Positions 1-8,807 of a stretch of 64,000 nt of DNA are shown piece by piece; position 1 is the stretch's first letter, and every line of letters starts with the position of its first letter. The DNA lies in assembly GCF_001487165.1 (NCBI RefSeq), contig NZ_LN913006.1, positions 309,581-373,580 on the forward strand, written 5' to 3'. The DNA comes from Blautia massiliensis (ex Durand et al. 2017). Lineage in GTDB: Bacteria; Bacillota; Clostridia; Lachnospirales; Lachnospiraceae. The position numbers and the translations under genes are program-made. A model generated the notes under the pieces. The model searched no databases. It saw only the letters and a program-made list of their open reading frames with translations, and was not told where the DNA came from.

Positions 1-190
1 CGTTACATGAATGTTAATTTAAGGAAATAATATGGTAAGCAAAAGCGGGATAACTTTTCAAAGTCGCTGTTTCTTTGCGTTTACACAAACTTATCATATT
101 GAGTGAAGTATCGAAAGTGATTGAAATAGACTTAATCCTGGAGGAATATTTCAACGCAGCATGATAAAAAATAGAATAGTAGTGATAGAA

Positions 191-227
191 AAAAGTACAA
201 ATAAGAATCGAACATTTGTACTTTTTT
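191..227 (+). terminator. Terminator-like hairpin with LexA-like sequence in the loop and 3' arm
   Basis: Arms 191-202 and 214-225 are perfect 12-bp inverted repeats, followed by a run of T residues to 227, the shape of an intrinsic terminator, although the stem is rich in A and T. Positions 209-222 (CGAACATTTGTACT) resemble the Gram-positive LexA box CGAACRNRYGTTYG with three mismatches. That would suit a DNA-repair gene, but the box lies about 40 bp upstream of the likely -10 and does not overlap it, so SOS control is uncertain. Confidence 0.4.
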
Positions 228-261
228 CTTGCGTTAATCTATATACTTTCAAAAATTTATT

Positions 262-270
262 TGATATAAT
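262..270 (+). promoter_or_regulatory. Probable uvrB promoter (extended -10)
   Basis: TGATATAAT at 262-270 is an extended -10 element with a perfect TATAAT hexamer. No good -35 hexamer is found at 17 bp, which is usual for extended -10 promoters. It would give uvrB an untranslated leader of roughly 220 nt. Confidence 0.5.
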
Positions 271-366
271 AGGGACTGTTACAAGAACAAACAGTAAAAA
301 TATGACAGGACCGGAGGTTAGTATTTTCAGGTATTTCCGAGTGCTGTTTTATCCGCAAATATTAGT

Positions 367-485
367 TTTGTGACTTTTATTCGTAACGAGGTGAGAAACA
401 CATCTATTCACTATAAAAATGAGCTTTTCGTTACGAATCTGGGTACGAATTTTTAGCTGATAATGATCATAGTAAAAGTCACAAA
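367..485 (+). repeat. Nested inverted repeats in the uvrB leader
   Basis: Outer arms 367-379 and 473-485 are perfect 13-bp inverted repeats. Inner arms 379-388 and 429-438 are perfect 10-bp inverted repeats sharing the junction base. Together they can fold the leader into a long two-part stem that ends immediately before the GGAGGG ribosome binding site at 487-492. The structure could be a cis-regulatory RNA element or the footprint of a small palindromic element. No protein is encoded inside. Confidence 0.6.
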
Positions 486-499
486 TGGAGGGATTTACC

Positions 500-2488
500 A
501 TGAATGAGTTCAAATTAAAAGCCCCATACAAGCCAACCGGCGATCAGCCCCAGGCCATCGAGAAATTGGTCGAGGGATTTAAAGAAGGCAACCAGTTCGA
601 GACTTTGCTGGGTGTCACAGGCTCCGGTAAGACCTTCACCATGGCGAACGTTATCGCTCGGTTAAATAAACCAACTCTGGTACTTGCTCACAATAAAACA
701 CTGGCGGCCCAGCTTTACGGCGAGATGAAAGAATTTTTTCCTGAGAACGCAGTGGAATATTTTGTCTCCTACTACGACTACTACCAGCCGGAGGCTTACG
801 TTCCGTCCACAGACACCTACATCGCCAAGGATGCATCCACCAACGACGAGATCGATAAACTCCGCCTTTCTGCCACAGCGGCCTTATGTGAGCGGAAAGA
901 CGTGATCGTAGTTTCATCGGTATCCTGTATTTATGGCCTGGGTGCGCCGCAGGAATTTTTTGATATGATGATCTCACTTCGGCCGGGGATGGAGAAGGAT
1001 CGTGACGAGGTTATCAAACAGCTGATCGATATCCAGTATACAAGAAATGAGATGGATTTCCACCGAGGAACATTCCGGGTGCGTGGCGATGTGCTGGAGA
1101 TCTTTCCGGCTAACTCTACAGACCGGGCGGTGCGCGTGGAATTTTTTGGAGATGAGATCGAGCGGATCACAGATATCGATGTGCTTACCGGCGAAATCAA
1201 AAGTGTGGAAAGCCATGCGGCCATTTTCCCGGCGTCCCATTATGTTGTGCCTCAGGAGCAGATCCGCCGTGCTGCGGATGCCATCCTGGAAGAGATGAAA
1301 CAGCAGGTGGAATATTTCAAAAGTGAGGACAAACTGATCGAAGCCCAGCGGATTGCCGAGCGTACCAACTTTGATGTGGAGATGATGAAGGAAACCGGAT
1401 TCTGTTCCGGAATTGAGAACTATTCCAGACATCTTACCGGGCTTGCACCAGGGCAGCCACCGTATACACTGATGGATTACTTCGGAGATGATTTTTTACT
1501 TATTATAGATGAGTCCCATAAGACAGTTCCCCAGGTTGGCGGTATGTATGCCGGTGATCAGAGCCGTAAACAGACACTGGTGGATTACGGCTTCCGACTT
1601 CCATCTGCCAAGGATAACCGTCCATTGAGCTTTGATGAATTCGAGAACAAGCTTGACCAGGTAATGTTTGTATCTGCGACACCGGGAGAATATGAATATG
1701 ACCATGAGCTTCTCCGCGCAGAGCAGATCATCCGTCCTACAGGGCTTCTTGATCCGAAGGTGGAGGTGCGTCCGATCGAAGGACAGATCGATGATCTTGT
1801 AGCAGAAGTAAATAAGGAAATTGAAAAGAAAAATAAAGTCCTGATCACGACTCTGACCAAACGTATGGCAGAGGACCTTACCGATTATATGAAGGATCTG
1901 GGAATCCGTGTCCGATACCTTCATTCAGACATTGACACTCTGGAACGTGCGGAAATCATCCGCGATATGCGCCTGGATGTGTTTGATGTGCTGGTCGGGA
2001 TCAACCTTCTGCGAGAAGGACTGGATATTCCGGAGATCACGCTGGTAGCGATCCTGGATGCAGATAAAGAGGGCTTCCTCCGTTCGGAAACATCCCTGGT
2101 ACAGACCATCGGCCGTGCAGCACGAAACAGCGAAGGCCATGTGATCATGTATGCAGATAATATGACAGAATCCATGGAAAAAGCAATCTCGGAGACAGAA
2201 AGAAGGAGAGCGATACAGGAGGCTTACAACAGGGAGCATGGCATCACTCCAACCACGATCAAGAAGGCGGTCCGTGATCTGATCGCTGTTTCGAAGAAGG
2301 TGGCAGAGACAGAAGTGAAGCTTAAAAAGGATCCGGAATCCATGAACCGAAAAGAACTGACGAAGGTGATCGCTCAGGTAGAGAAGCAGATGCGTGCTGC
2401 GGCAGCAGACCTGAATTTCGAGCAGGCTGCTGAGCTGAGAGACAAGATGCTTGAATTAAAGAAGAATTTGGAAGAATTAATGGAATAG
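500..2488 (+). CDS. uvrB: Excinuclease ABC subunit UvrB
   Basis: UvrB is the damage-verifying helicase-like subunit of nucleotide excision repair: it is loaded on DNA by UvrA, opens the lesion site and recruits UvrC. The 662-residue protein has the family's normal length. Walker A (GVTGSGKT) is at residues 38-45, the damage-probing beta-hairpin ([12 protein letters not shown]) at about 91-102, the Walker B box DESH at 337-340, the RecA-like C-terminal helicase lobe follows, and a UVR (UvrC-binding) domain occupies the last 40 residues. The start is set at 500 because GGAGGG at 487-492 lies correctly before it; an in-frame ATG at 485 is immediately upstream of and partly within that ribosome binding site. 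uvrA, often next to uvrB, is not present in the window. Confidence 0.98.
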   Translation: MNEFKLKAPYKPTGDQPQAIEKLVEGFKEGNQFETLLGVTGSGKTFTMANVIARLNKPTLVLAHNKTLAAQLYGEMKEFFPENAVEYFVSYYDYYQPEAYVPSTDTYIAKDASTNDEIDKLRLSATAALCERKDVIVVSSVSCIYGLGAPQEFFDMMISLRPGMEKDRDEVIKQLIDIQYTRNEMDFHRGTFRVRGDVLEIFPANSTDRAVRVEFFGDEIERITDIDVLTGEIKSVESHAAIFPASHYVVPQEQIRRAADAILEEMKQQVEYFKSEDKLIEAQRIAERTNFDVEMMKETGFCSGIENYSRHLTGLAPGQPPYTLMDYFGDDFLLIIDESHKTVPQVGGMYAGDQSRKQTLVDYGFRLPSAKDNRPLSFDEFENKLDQVMFVSATPGEYEYDHELLRAEQIIRPTGLLDPKVEVRPIEGQIDDLVAEVNKEIEKKNKVLITTLTKRMAEDLTDYMKDLGIRVRYLHSDIDTLERAEIIRDMRLDVFDVLVGINLLREGLDIPEITLVAILDADKEGFLRSETSLVQTIGRAARNSEGHVIMYADNMTESMEKAISETERRRAIQEAYNREHGITPTTIKKAVRDLIAVSKKVAETEVKLKKDPESMNRKELTKVIAQVEKQMRAAAADLNFEQAAELRDKMLELKKNLEELME

Positions 2489-2510
2489 GCTGCGAAGCAG
2501 CTGACAGTAC

Positions 2511-2541
2511 AACACCCCTGGCTGTTATAGCCAGGGGTGTT
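2511..2541. terminator. Hairpin between convergent uvrB and small exported protein gene
   Basis: A perfect 13-bp stem (2511-2523 with 2529-2541) and a 5-nt loop sit 22 bp after the uvrB stop. There is no long T run directly after it on either strand, so it may act as a weak bidirectional terminator or as a 3'-end stabiliser. Confidence 0.6.
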
Positions 2542-2574
2542 GCCGGGTATGCTCGATCTGTTTTTGGGAAAAAC

Positions 2575-2844
2575 TTATTTTGTAGTTGAAAAGCCCAGGG
2601 AGCGCAGGGTGATGCCGGAGCCTTTGAGAAGATCAGCCCAATATGGAACAGCCATATCCAGAGTGTCGTTGGCAAGCTCGGAAGCATCTTTTTGTGTCAG
2701 GATCTGCCTTAGCCTGGAAGAACTGATCCTGGGAGCAGCCTCTGTAACACAGACTGTGCCCGGCAGAATTGTCGATTCTGCCGGGAGTATGGACAGTACA
2801 AAGACTGTCATCAGAGATATCAGGATTTTTCTCCATTTTTTCAT
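2575..2844 (-). CDS. Small exported protein of unknown function
   Basis: I do not recognise this 89-residue protein. It starts with a classical Sec signal peptide: MKKWRK, a hydrophobic core at about residues 7-20, and probable cleavage near residues 30-37. The mature part is about 50-55 residues with no cysteines, no repeats and no known motif. GGAGGG stands correctly before the ATG at 2844, so the gene is probably real. It follows the YesN-type regulator by 117 bp on the same strand and could be the last member of that transcription unit, or use its own promoter: a minus-strand TATAAT lies at 2891-2896, with a 7-bp palindrome (2918-2924 with 2929-2935) in the -35 area. A role in sensing by the adjacent kinase is only a guess. 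Confidence 0.7.
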   Translation of the reverse strand: MKKWRKILISLMTVFVLSILPAESTILPGTVCVTEAAPRISSSRLRQILTQKDASELANDTLDMAVPYWADLLKGSGITLRSLGFSTTK

Positions 2845-2961
2845 AGCGATCCCTCCTTCGAAAAAATATGATGGTTCTCTTTATTGATTGATTATAAGTA
2901 AAATTCCGGAGAAGGGCACTGGCATTTGTGCCAGTAACTTTGTTATAAAGAAGAGAAGAAG

Positions 2962-4557
2962 TTATGTATGCTGTTCCCGATAGGCGGAAGGTGTGATCCC
3001 CATTTTCTTTTTGAAGCTGGTGCTGAAATAATATTGATTGGCATAACCACATTTCAGGCTGATCTCCTTCAGACTCATAGTAGTCGTAGTCAGGTAACGG
3101 GCGGCTGCGGAAATTCGCTGAGATGTGATAAAGTCACTGAGACTGATTCCCTGATTTTTTTTGAAAAGAGCACTTAAATAAGCAGGGCTTACATTGGCAG
3201 AGGCAGCAATATCATTGAGGCAGAGCGTATTGTCAGTGTAGTGTTCGTTGATATAGGAAATCACCAGTTCACAGAGCTTCTGGTGATAATCATTCATGGA
3301 GGAATCAAGCTTCCGGCATAAAAGATGGCACAGATCCTTCAGCCATTGACATAGCTCTTCCGTATTATGAAACTCATTTATGTGGTTGTAAACATACAAA
3401 ATTTTAGTTTCAAGGTCATGCGTATCCAGATTTAATTCATAGAAAAATTTCAGGATCCGGCCAAGAAGAGAATAAATCTGTATGAAAGCGAAATTCTTTG
3501 TGCGAAATTTCTGAGTGAGCCAGTCGGAAAAATTCTGAAACCAGAGATCTATGGCAGCGGTATCCTTTTTGCAGAGAAGCCGGATCAGTTCATCCTCCTT
3601 TGTATCTGAAAAATCTGCAACAGACAGATCGGAACCCAGAGCCTCTCTTCCGTCAAAGATATTCTGATGTGGGAAAAAGAATCTGTATTCCAGTGCATGT
3701 ACGGCGCTTTTATAAGAATGGTTCAGGTTCCAAAAATCCTGGACAATTGTTCCAATACCTGCGTTGAGAGAAAGTCCCAGTGGCTGGCAGGCATCTGCGA
3801 TTGAGGAAATAAGTCCGCTGGTAAGCTGGCGGAAGCTGTTGGACTGACAGCCGCTGTGTCCCAGAATGCACAGATAGCCATCCATATCCGGGAGAAGATA
3901 CACAAAATCAAGAGAAGCGGTTTCCTCAGTTATCAGATCCTGAAGGTTGAAAAGCTCCATCTGAAACTTTTCAATCCCGTAAACAGCTTTTAGATCCGGA
4001 GCATTTTCAAGCTCCAGAATAACAACTGTATAAAAATCATAATTCAGCTCCAGGTTCAGATACTTAAGATAAGGCTTCAGTCGGTAGGCTGCTTCAGAAG
4101 ACGGAAGGTGTGTGATCTCGCGGAAAAATTTTTCCGTAAGAAGAGGCCTGCTTTGTTTCAGAAGCTGGAGATTTTTCTGTTCCTTTTCCATCAGTGCAAA
4201 AGCGTTTTTTACCTTCTGGATAAGATAGGCATAATCCAGAGGCTTTTCGATATAATCCAGAGCACCGAGGAGCAGAGCGCGTCTTGCATATTCAAATTTA
4301 TCATAGGCACTGATCAGGATGATCTTCACCATAGGATTGATCTCAAGAGCTTGACGGCTCATGGAAATGCCGTCAAGATCAGGCATTTCAATGTCAGAAA
4401 TGATCAGATCTGCCGGTTCTTTTTTCATGGCTTCGATAGCAGAGGTTCCATTGTAGCAGACATGGATGATCTCTGCATTCAGTGTTTCCCAGTCTATGTT
4501 TTTTTCGATACCTTCTGCAGATAAGTAATTATCATCTACGATCATTATTTTTTTCAT
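2962..4557 (-). CDS. YesN-type response regulator, AraC-family DNA-binding output
   Basis: This 531-residue regulator has an N-terminal receiver domain (residues 1-120) with acidic pair D8/D9, phosphoacceptor D55 in LIISDIEMPD and K105 in the EKP motif, so it looks phosphorylatable. A long middle region links it to a C-terminal AraC/XylS double helix-turn-helix at about 430-531. Proteins of this build pair with YesM-type kinases and switch on adjacent sugar ABC transporter genes. The start at 4557 is chosen because GGAGGA precedes it at the right distance; an in-frame upstream ATG at 4587 lacks one. The gene overlaps the end of the kinase gene by 26 nt, which suggests translational coupling. 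Its likely targets are the divergent transport and glycosidase genes from 6604 on. Confidence 0.93.
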   Translation of the reverse strand: MKKIMIVDDNYLSAEGIEKNIDWETLNAEIIHVCYNGTSAIEAMKKEPADLIISDIEMPDLDGISMSRQALEINPMVKIILISAYDKFEYARRALLLGALDYIEKPLDYAYLIQKVKNAFALMEKEQKNLQLLKQSRPLLTEKFFREITHLPSSEAAYRLKPYLKYLNLELNYDFYTVVILELENAPDLKAVYGIEKFQMELFNLQDLITEETASLDFVYLLPDMDGYLCILGHSGCQSNSFRQLTSGLISSIADACQPLGLSLNAGIGTIVQDFWNLNHSYKSAVHALEYRFFFPHQNIFDGREALGSDLSVADFSDTKEDELIRLLCKKDTAAIDLWFQNFSDWLTQKFRTKNFAFIQIYSLLGRILKFFYELNLDTHDLETKILYVYNHINEFHNTEELCQWLKDLCHLLCRKLDSSMNDYHQKLCELVISYINEHYTDNTLCLNDIAASANVSPAYLSALFKKNQGISLSDFITSQRISAAARYLTTTTMSLKEISLKCGYANQYYFSTSFKKKMGITPSAYREQHT

Positions 4558-6358
4558 CGATATCTTCCTCCATCTGTTCGAATTCAATGGTGACGTATGT
4601 GCCGTTTCCGGGGTTGCTGCGGATCCTTACGGAACCGTTTCCGTATAATGGGTTGGAAATACGGGAACTTACGTTGGAAATTCCAAAATGCTTCTCATAA
4701 TCAATAACATTATGCTCAATAGCATGGCGCAGCTGTGCAAGGGTTTCGGAGTCCATGCCGGCACCGTTGTCCTCAATGGAGATCACAACCGTATCATCGC
4801 CATAAAGAACATGGATCGAAATGAAAACAGCTGGTGTGCCCGAAGAAATCCCGTGCAGAATGGAATTTTCGAGAAATGGCTGAAGTGTAAACTTGCAGAT
4901 CAGGAAATTTTCGATTCCATCTTCTGCTTCGATCTCCCAGTCCAGATTATCTTTATGACAGAGCTTTTCCATTTCCAGATAAAGCCGGGCAATTTCCAAT
5001 TCATCTTTAATAGGAATAAGTTCCTTTGATTTACGCAGGGTAAGACGGTAAAAGGCAGTCAGATTTGCAATCATCTGATCAGCAATGTCAAGCTTTCCAA
5101 GGGACTGGCAGGTACGGATCGATCCCAGGATATTGTAAAGAAAATGCGGATTGATCTGTGACTGGAGCAGCTGGTATTTCAGACGTTCTTCGTTTACGGA
5201 AAGATTTACAATGGACTTCAGGTTTCCGGCTATTGTGTGCTGCATATCTTCAAAGGTGATGCCCAGTCTGTCAATCTCATCATACCTGGAAGGATCATCA
5301 GGGTGGGGAACAGTAACGATAGATAGATGTTCCGGGTCATATCCCAGCTGAAAGGCTTCCATTGCATAGGAAAGTGCAGTGATCTTCCGGGTAAGATTTT
5401 CGGAAAACAGGATAACGATGATAACAGTAAGGAGCAAGAAAATAAGGACAGTGATCAGTAAGGCACGGATCAGGATGTGCGTGTTGCCCTGAATATAGCT
5501 TTCCGGGATTTCGGTAACATGAAGCCAGCCATTGCTTAAGGTGCAGCAGTTATAATATTTGTCGCCGCTGTGAAAAGAAGAATCTGCATTTCCTTTGAGT
5601 TTCTGAAACTGTGCTTTGGAAATTCCGGATAAATTCAGTGAGGATGTATTTTTTGCTGCAATCTCTCCGTGATCTGTGAGAATGTAGCTGTATATGCGGG
5701 AATCCAAAGCAGCAGGCTGCAGATAAGTGGTAAGCTCTGAGGTGTCCAGAGCAATGCCGTAGGCGTATTCCAGAATACCGGTGGCCTGATTTTTCAGTGC
5801 CCGGACGCAGAGGATCACATCGGCAGATGATTTTTTTGTGGACAGTATTTTAGGCAGAGGCATATTGGAAACCGGTATCCAGACAGAGGAAAAGCCTGAA
5901 CCGGAAACAATATTTTTATCCAGACCATATGCAGAAAGCTCATCTGTGGAAAAGAAGTACAGGCTTTCTTTTGAACCGAGCTGATCGGGCTGCAGAAAAA
6001 CATATATATGGAAGAAATCGAATGTGGATTTATACAGCGAAATATTGTTTTTTACAGTGGTGAATTTTTTCAGTGCATCTACCTTATTAGAGGAAGGCTG
6101 ATTTAGGGAGTACATTTGAAACTGTATGGTATCTGCTACATTTTCAACCTGACCGAGGCGGTCGTTCAGCTGAGAGACCAGCTGCTTGTCAGTCATTACG
6201 GCAGAATCGATGATACGATCTCTGGCAATGTTATAGGAAATGTGATAGCTGATGAAGGTCAGGGAAATCAGAGGTACCATAGTTGCGATCAGAAATGCGA
6301 GCAGGAGCTTATAGCGAAATGAGGAAAAAATGGGTGGGATACATTTGTGGAATTTCAT
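4532..6358 (-). CDS. YesM-type sensor histidine kinase
   Basis: This 608-residue membrane kinase has transmembrane segments at about residues 15-38 and 296-318 enclosing a large extracytoplasmic sensor domain of the Cache type by layout, then a HAMP linker, a His_kinase (YesM/LytS) domain with phospho-accepting H405 in SQINPHFLYN, and an HATPase_c domain with N box ENSI (497-500) and G1 box DNGAGM (530-535). All catalytic landmarks are present. The kinase should sense an extracellular sugar, directly or through a binding protein, and phosphorylate the overlapping regulator gene's product. AAGGAG stands before the ATG. The gene is divergent from the first sugar-binding protein gene across 245 bp of A+T-rich DNA. 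Confidence 0.95.
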   Translation of the reverse strand: MKFHKCIPPIFSSFRYKLLLAFLIATMVPLISLTFISYHISYNIARDRIIDSAVMTDKQLVSQLNDRLGQVENVADTIQFQMYSLNQPSSNKVDALKKFTTVKNNISLYKSTFDFFHIYVFLQPDQLGSKESLYFFSTDELSAYGLDKNIVSGSGFSSVWIPVSNMPLPKILSTKKSSADVILCVRALKNQATGILEYAYGIALDTSELTTYLQPAALDSRIYSYILTDHGEIAAKNTSSLNLSGISKAQFQKLKGNADSSFHSGDKYYNCCTLSNGWLHVTEIPESYIQGNTHILIRALLITVLIFLLLTVIIVILFSENLTRKITALSYAMEAFQLGYDPEHLSIVTVPHPDDPSRYDEIDRLGITFEDMQHTIAGNLKSIVNLSVNEERLKYQLLQSQINPHFLYNILGSIRTCQSLGKLDIADQMIANLTAFYRLTLRKSKELIPIKDELEIARLYLEMEKLCHKDNLDWEIEAEDGIENFLICKFTLQPFLENSILHGISSGTPAVFISIHVLYGDDTVVISIEDNGAGMDSETLAQLRHAIEHNVIDYEKHFGISNVSSRISNPLYGNGSVRIRSNPGNGTYVTIEFEQMEEDIDEKNNDRR

Positions 6359-6603
6359 AGTACATATTCTCCTTTATGTCAAAAACAAATTAATGAAACC
6401 GAATCCAGCTGTGAAAAAAGCCGTTACAAATATAGATTATATAAAAGGATTATAAAAAATTAACAACAAAAATACAAGAGAACGAAAAATAATATAAAGA
6501 AATCATAAAATATTGTATTTAGAATGAGGGGGCTCTCTGGTATCCTTAAACCATCAAAAACAGGTGTGGACAAACACGAAAATGTCCAGAAAGGAAGAAA
6601 GAT
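6359..6603. promoter_or_regulatory. Divergent control region between the YesM kinase gene and the sugar-binding protein gene
   Basis: This 245-bp A+T-rich region must hold both promoters. Several TATAAT-like hexamers are visible (for example in the ATATAAAAGGATTATAAA stretch around 6439-6456), but no -35/-10 pair with standard spacing stands out on either strand, which fits an activator-dependent promoter. A 6-bp palindrome (TGGACA 6567-6572, TGTCCA 6583-6588) lies just before the AAGGAAG ribosome binding site of the binding-protein gene. Confidence 0.45.
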
Positions 6604-7839
6604 ATGAAGAAAAAAGTAATGAGTGCAGTTTTGGCAGCAGCGATGGTTGTGGGTATGGCAGGTAACGTGGTTACTGTTTCCGCAAAGGAAAAATATGATC
6701 TTACCTTATACAGCGTCAACACCACAGACCCGGATTTTGAGGACTGGCTTGCAAATGTGGAAGATGCCACGGGCCTGAACATTAATGTAATTGCGGCACC
6801 TACAGATACAGATACCCGTCAGCAGAAGATCACCACAATGCTTTCCACAGGAGATACTTCCGTGGATGTCATTGAGATCAACGATGAGATGAGCGCGGCA
6901 TTTAAAAATTCCGGATGGCTGGAAGGACTGAACGATACAGTAATGACAGATGATATCGCTGATCAGTTTGCCCAGGGATATGTAAAGGATATGATCACAG
7001 ATAAGGACGGAAACATCGTCGGTGTTCCAGGCTATACAGGATATCTTGCATTCTGGGTAAATCAGGAGATCATGGATGAGGTCGGAATCAAATCCATTGA
7101 TACAAAAGAGGATTTCATGAAGTATATGAAGGCTGTTTCCAAGGACGGAAGATTCGGCTACGGCGGTTCCTGGGAGAAAACCTATGCATTTAACGAGCTT
7201 GCACAGTTTGTAAACATGTTCGGCGGCGATTATTTTGACTGGACCAAAGAGGAAAACAAGGAAGCAGTTCAGTTCCTTCACGATCTGGTTGCTAATAAAG
7301 AAACATCCATCGAACAGATTGCAGATAAATATGACCAGATGAATCCGAAGATCAATGACGGAAAATACGGATGCTGGTTCATGTGGGGCCTTGGAACAGA
7401 TTATGCAAAGGCAGATATGCTTGGCGCAGATAAGATCCACATGGAAATGGTACCGGATTTCAGCGGCAAGGGAGAGCGTGCGATCTTTACAGATTCCTGG
7501 AGCTATGTTCTCAACAAAGCATCCAAGAATAAAGATGCAGCTGTGAAATTCCTCCAGTATATGGCTGATGAAGGCGGAATGGAAGCTTCCTATAAAGCAT
7601 TTGACAGATATCCTGCAAGAAAGGATGTTGCAGAGAAGGTAGTTCCGGATTCTGACCCGGCAAAAGAAATGTACAGCAGATATGCAAATGAATGCAATGT
7701 ACAGGGACGTCCGATGGTGGCACAGACAATGGAATTTATCACCGATATGGGAACGATCTTCCAGTCCTGTATGAAAGACGAGATCACAGTTGATGAGTTC
7801 TGCAAGAAGGCTCAGGATGTGGTAGATATGTATAAGTAA
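6604..7839 (+). CDS. Sugar ABC transporter substrate-binding protein (family 1), no lipobox
   Basis: This 411-residue extracellular solute-binding protein resembles the carbohydrate uptake (CUT1) binding proteins. A Sec signal peptide spans about residues 1-27 with cleavage after VSA. There is no lipobox cysteine, which is unusual for a binding protein in a single-membrane bacterium. Conserved features include AFWVNQE (residues about 139-145) and the GGSW/ FMWG segments. It is the first gene of the transport operon and is followed by a strong hairpin at 7855-7894 before the permease genes. It is a clear paralogue of the lipoprotein at 10829: TVMT, AFWVNQE and DKIHM are shared in order. The ligand cannot be read from the sequence; the GH172 enzyme in the operon suggests a furanoside. 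Confidence 0.92.
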   Translation: MKKKVMSAVLAAAMVVGMAGNVVTVSAKEKYDLTLYSVNTTDPDFEDWLANVEDATGLNINVIAAPTDTDTRQQKITTMLSTGDTSVDVIEINDEMSAAFKNSGWLEGLNDTVMTDDIADQFAQGYVKDMITDKDGNIVGVPGYTGYLAFWVNQEIMDEVGIKSIDTKEDFMKYMKAVSKDGRFGYGGSWEKTYAFNELAQFVNMFGGDYFDWTKEENKEAVQFLHDLVANKETSIEQIADKYDQMNPKINDGKYGCWFMWGLGTDYAKADMLGADKIHMEMVPDFSGKGERAIFTDSWSYVLNKASKNKDAAVKFLQYMADEGGMEASYKAFDRYPARKDVAEKVVPDSDPAKEMYSRYANECNVQGRPMVAQTMEFITDMGTIFQSCMKDEITVDEFCKKAQDVVDMYK

Positions 7840-7854
7840 AAGATATAAAAAAAC

Positions 7855-7894
7855 AGCAATGTAAAGCAGAGGTAAAAGTCTGCTTTACATTGCT
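7855..7894 (+). promoter_or_regulatory. Intra-operon hairpin after the binding-protein gene
   Basis: Perfect 16-bp arms (7855-7870 and 7879-7894) with an 8-nt loop occupy nearly all of the gap between the binding-protein gene and the first permease gene. No T run follows. Such hairpins commonly protect the upstream binding-protein message or partly stop transcription, so that binding protein exceeds permease. Confidence 0.8.
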
Positions 7895-7917
7895 TGATGA
7901 ACAGGGAGGAAAGTTCC

Positions 7918-8796
7918 ATGACAATAAGTAAAAAAAATATGAAGTGGATACCGTGGCTTTTGATCCTGCCAGTTGTACTGATTCGAGGCTTTACAACAGT
8001 ATATCCCATTCTGATGACTGTGAAAAACAGCTTCTTTAATATCAGTATCCTTGCAGGTATCAATGAATTTATAGGCTTCAAGAATTACCTGAAGGTATTT
8101 TCTGATCCTAAAGTGCTTACATCGATCAGCTTTACGGCAATATTTGTGGTTGCTTCCATGATCTTTCATGTGATCCTCGGAGTTATCCTGGCACTGATCC
8201 TGAATATGAAATTCAAAGGCCGCCGTTTTCTGAGGACCATCGTGCTGATCCCGTGGGCTATGCCTGCAGTAGTAGCCGGTATGGCTGCAAAATGGGCATT
8301 TAACAATGATTATGGTCTGATCAATGATTTTATCCGCTGGTTTGTACCGGGTTACCAGAACAGCTGGCTGATCAATACAGGTACTGCAAGAGCAGCGGTA
8401 ATTGCAATGGACCTGTGGAAGGACCTTCCGTTCTTTGCAATTCTTGTACTTTCCGGACTTCAGTTTATTTCCGGCGATATCTATGAGGCAGCAAAGGTAG
8501 ACGGTGCAAACGGGATCCAGAGCTTTTTCCGGATCACACTTCCGCTGATCGCAAAAAATGTCCTGACTTTATGTATTCCGTTCACACTCTGGAGACTGAC
8601 AACCTTCGATCTGGTTTATTCCATGACATCTGGAGGCCCTGGAGAGGATACTGCGCTGATCGCATACAGAATCACAACAGAAGCATTTACAAATCTAAAC
8701 GTAGGATATGCTTCGGCGCTGGCTATGCTGCTGTTTGTTGTAATGGCGATCTTCAGCTGGCTGAATATACGTGTTATGAATAAGTTTGACAGTTAG
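7918..8796 (+). CDS. Sugar ABC transporter permease, MalF type
   Basis: This 292-residue inner-membrane protein has six predicted transmembrane segments, the first near residues 9-30. The ATPase-docking EAA loop EAAKVDGANGIQSF lies at about residues 195-208, followed by FFRITLPLI. It is one half of the membrane channel of a CUT1 sugar importer. The start at 7918 is chosen because GGGAGG precedes it; reading could also begin at a TTG at 7894, but that lies inside the hairpin arm. The next gene encodes the MalG partner 11 bp downstream. Confidence 0.95.
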   Translation: MTISKKNMKWIPWLLILPVVLIRGFTTVYPILMTVKNSFFNISILAGINEFIGFKNYLKVFSDPKVLTSISFTAIFVVASMIFHVILGVILALILNMKFKGRRFLRTIVLIPWAMPAVVAGMAAKWAFNNDYGLINDFIRWFVPGYQNSWLINTGTARAAVIAMDLWKDLPFFAILVLSGLQFISGDIYEAAKVDGANGIQSFFRITLPLIAKNVLTLCIPFTLWRLTTFDLVYSMTSGGPGEDTALIAYRITTEAFTNLNVGYASALAMLLFVVMAIFSWLNIRVMNKFDS

Positions 8797-8807
8797 GGGG
8801 AATTATC

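Larger units (their letters stand above)
1..499. other. Non-coding leader region upstream of uvrB
   Basis: No convincing gene is seen here. A 70-codon reading frame from position 161 has no recognisable domain and its nearest ribosome binding site is badly spaced. The stretch holds a 12-bp inverted repeat followed by a T run at 191-227, an extended -10 box at 262-270, and two nested inverted repeats at 367-485 that run up to the uvrB ribosome binding site. What lies in positions 1-160 cannot be told from the sequence; it may be the 3' flank of a gene outside the window. Confidence 0.6.

Noticed and set aside
209..222. LexA box as proof of SOS control of uvrB
   Set aside because: Three mismatches, location 40 bp from the -10 and overlap with a terminator-like palindrome make it weak; it is reported only as LexA-like.
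161..373. 70-codon plus-strand frame before uvrB
   Set aside because: It spans the terminator-like hairpin and promoter region, its ribosome binding site is 15 or more bases too far, and the translation is featureless.
6415..6428. cre-like sequence (AAAAAGCCGTTACA) in the YesM/binding-protein intergenic region
   Set aside because: It matches the CcpA-site consensus at only about 11 of 14 positions and lacks the starting TG, so carbon-catabolite control cannot be claimed from it.
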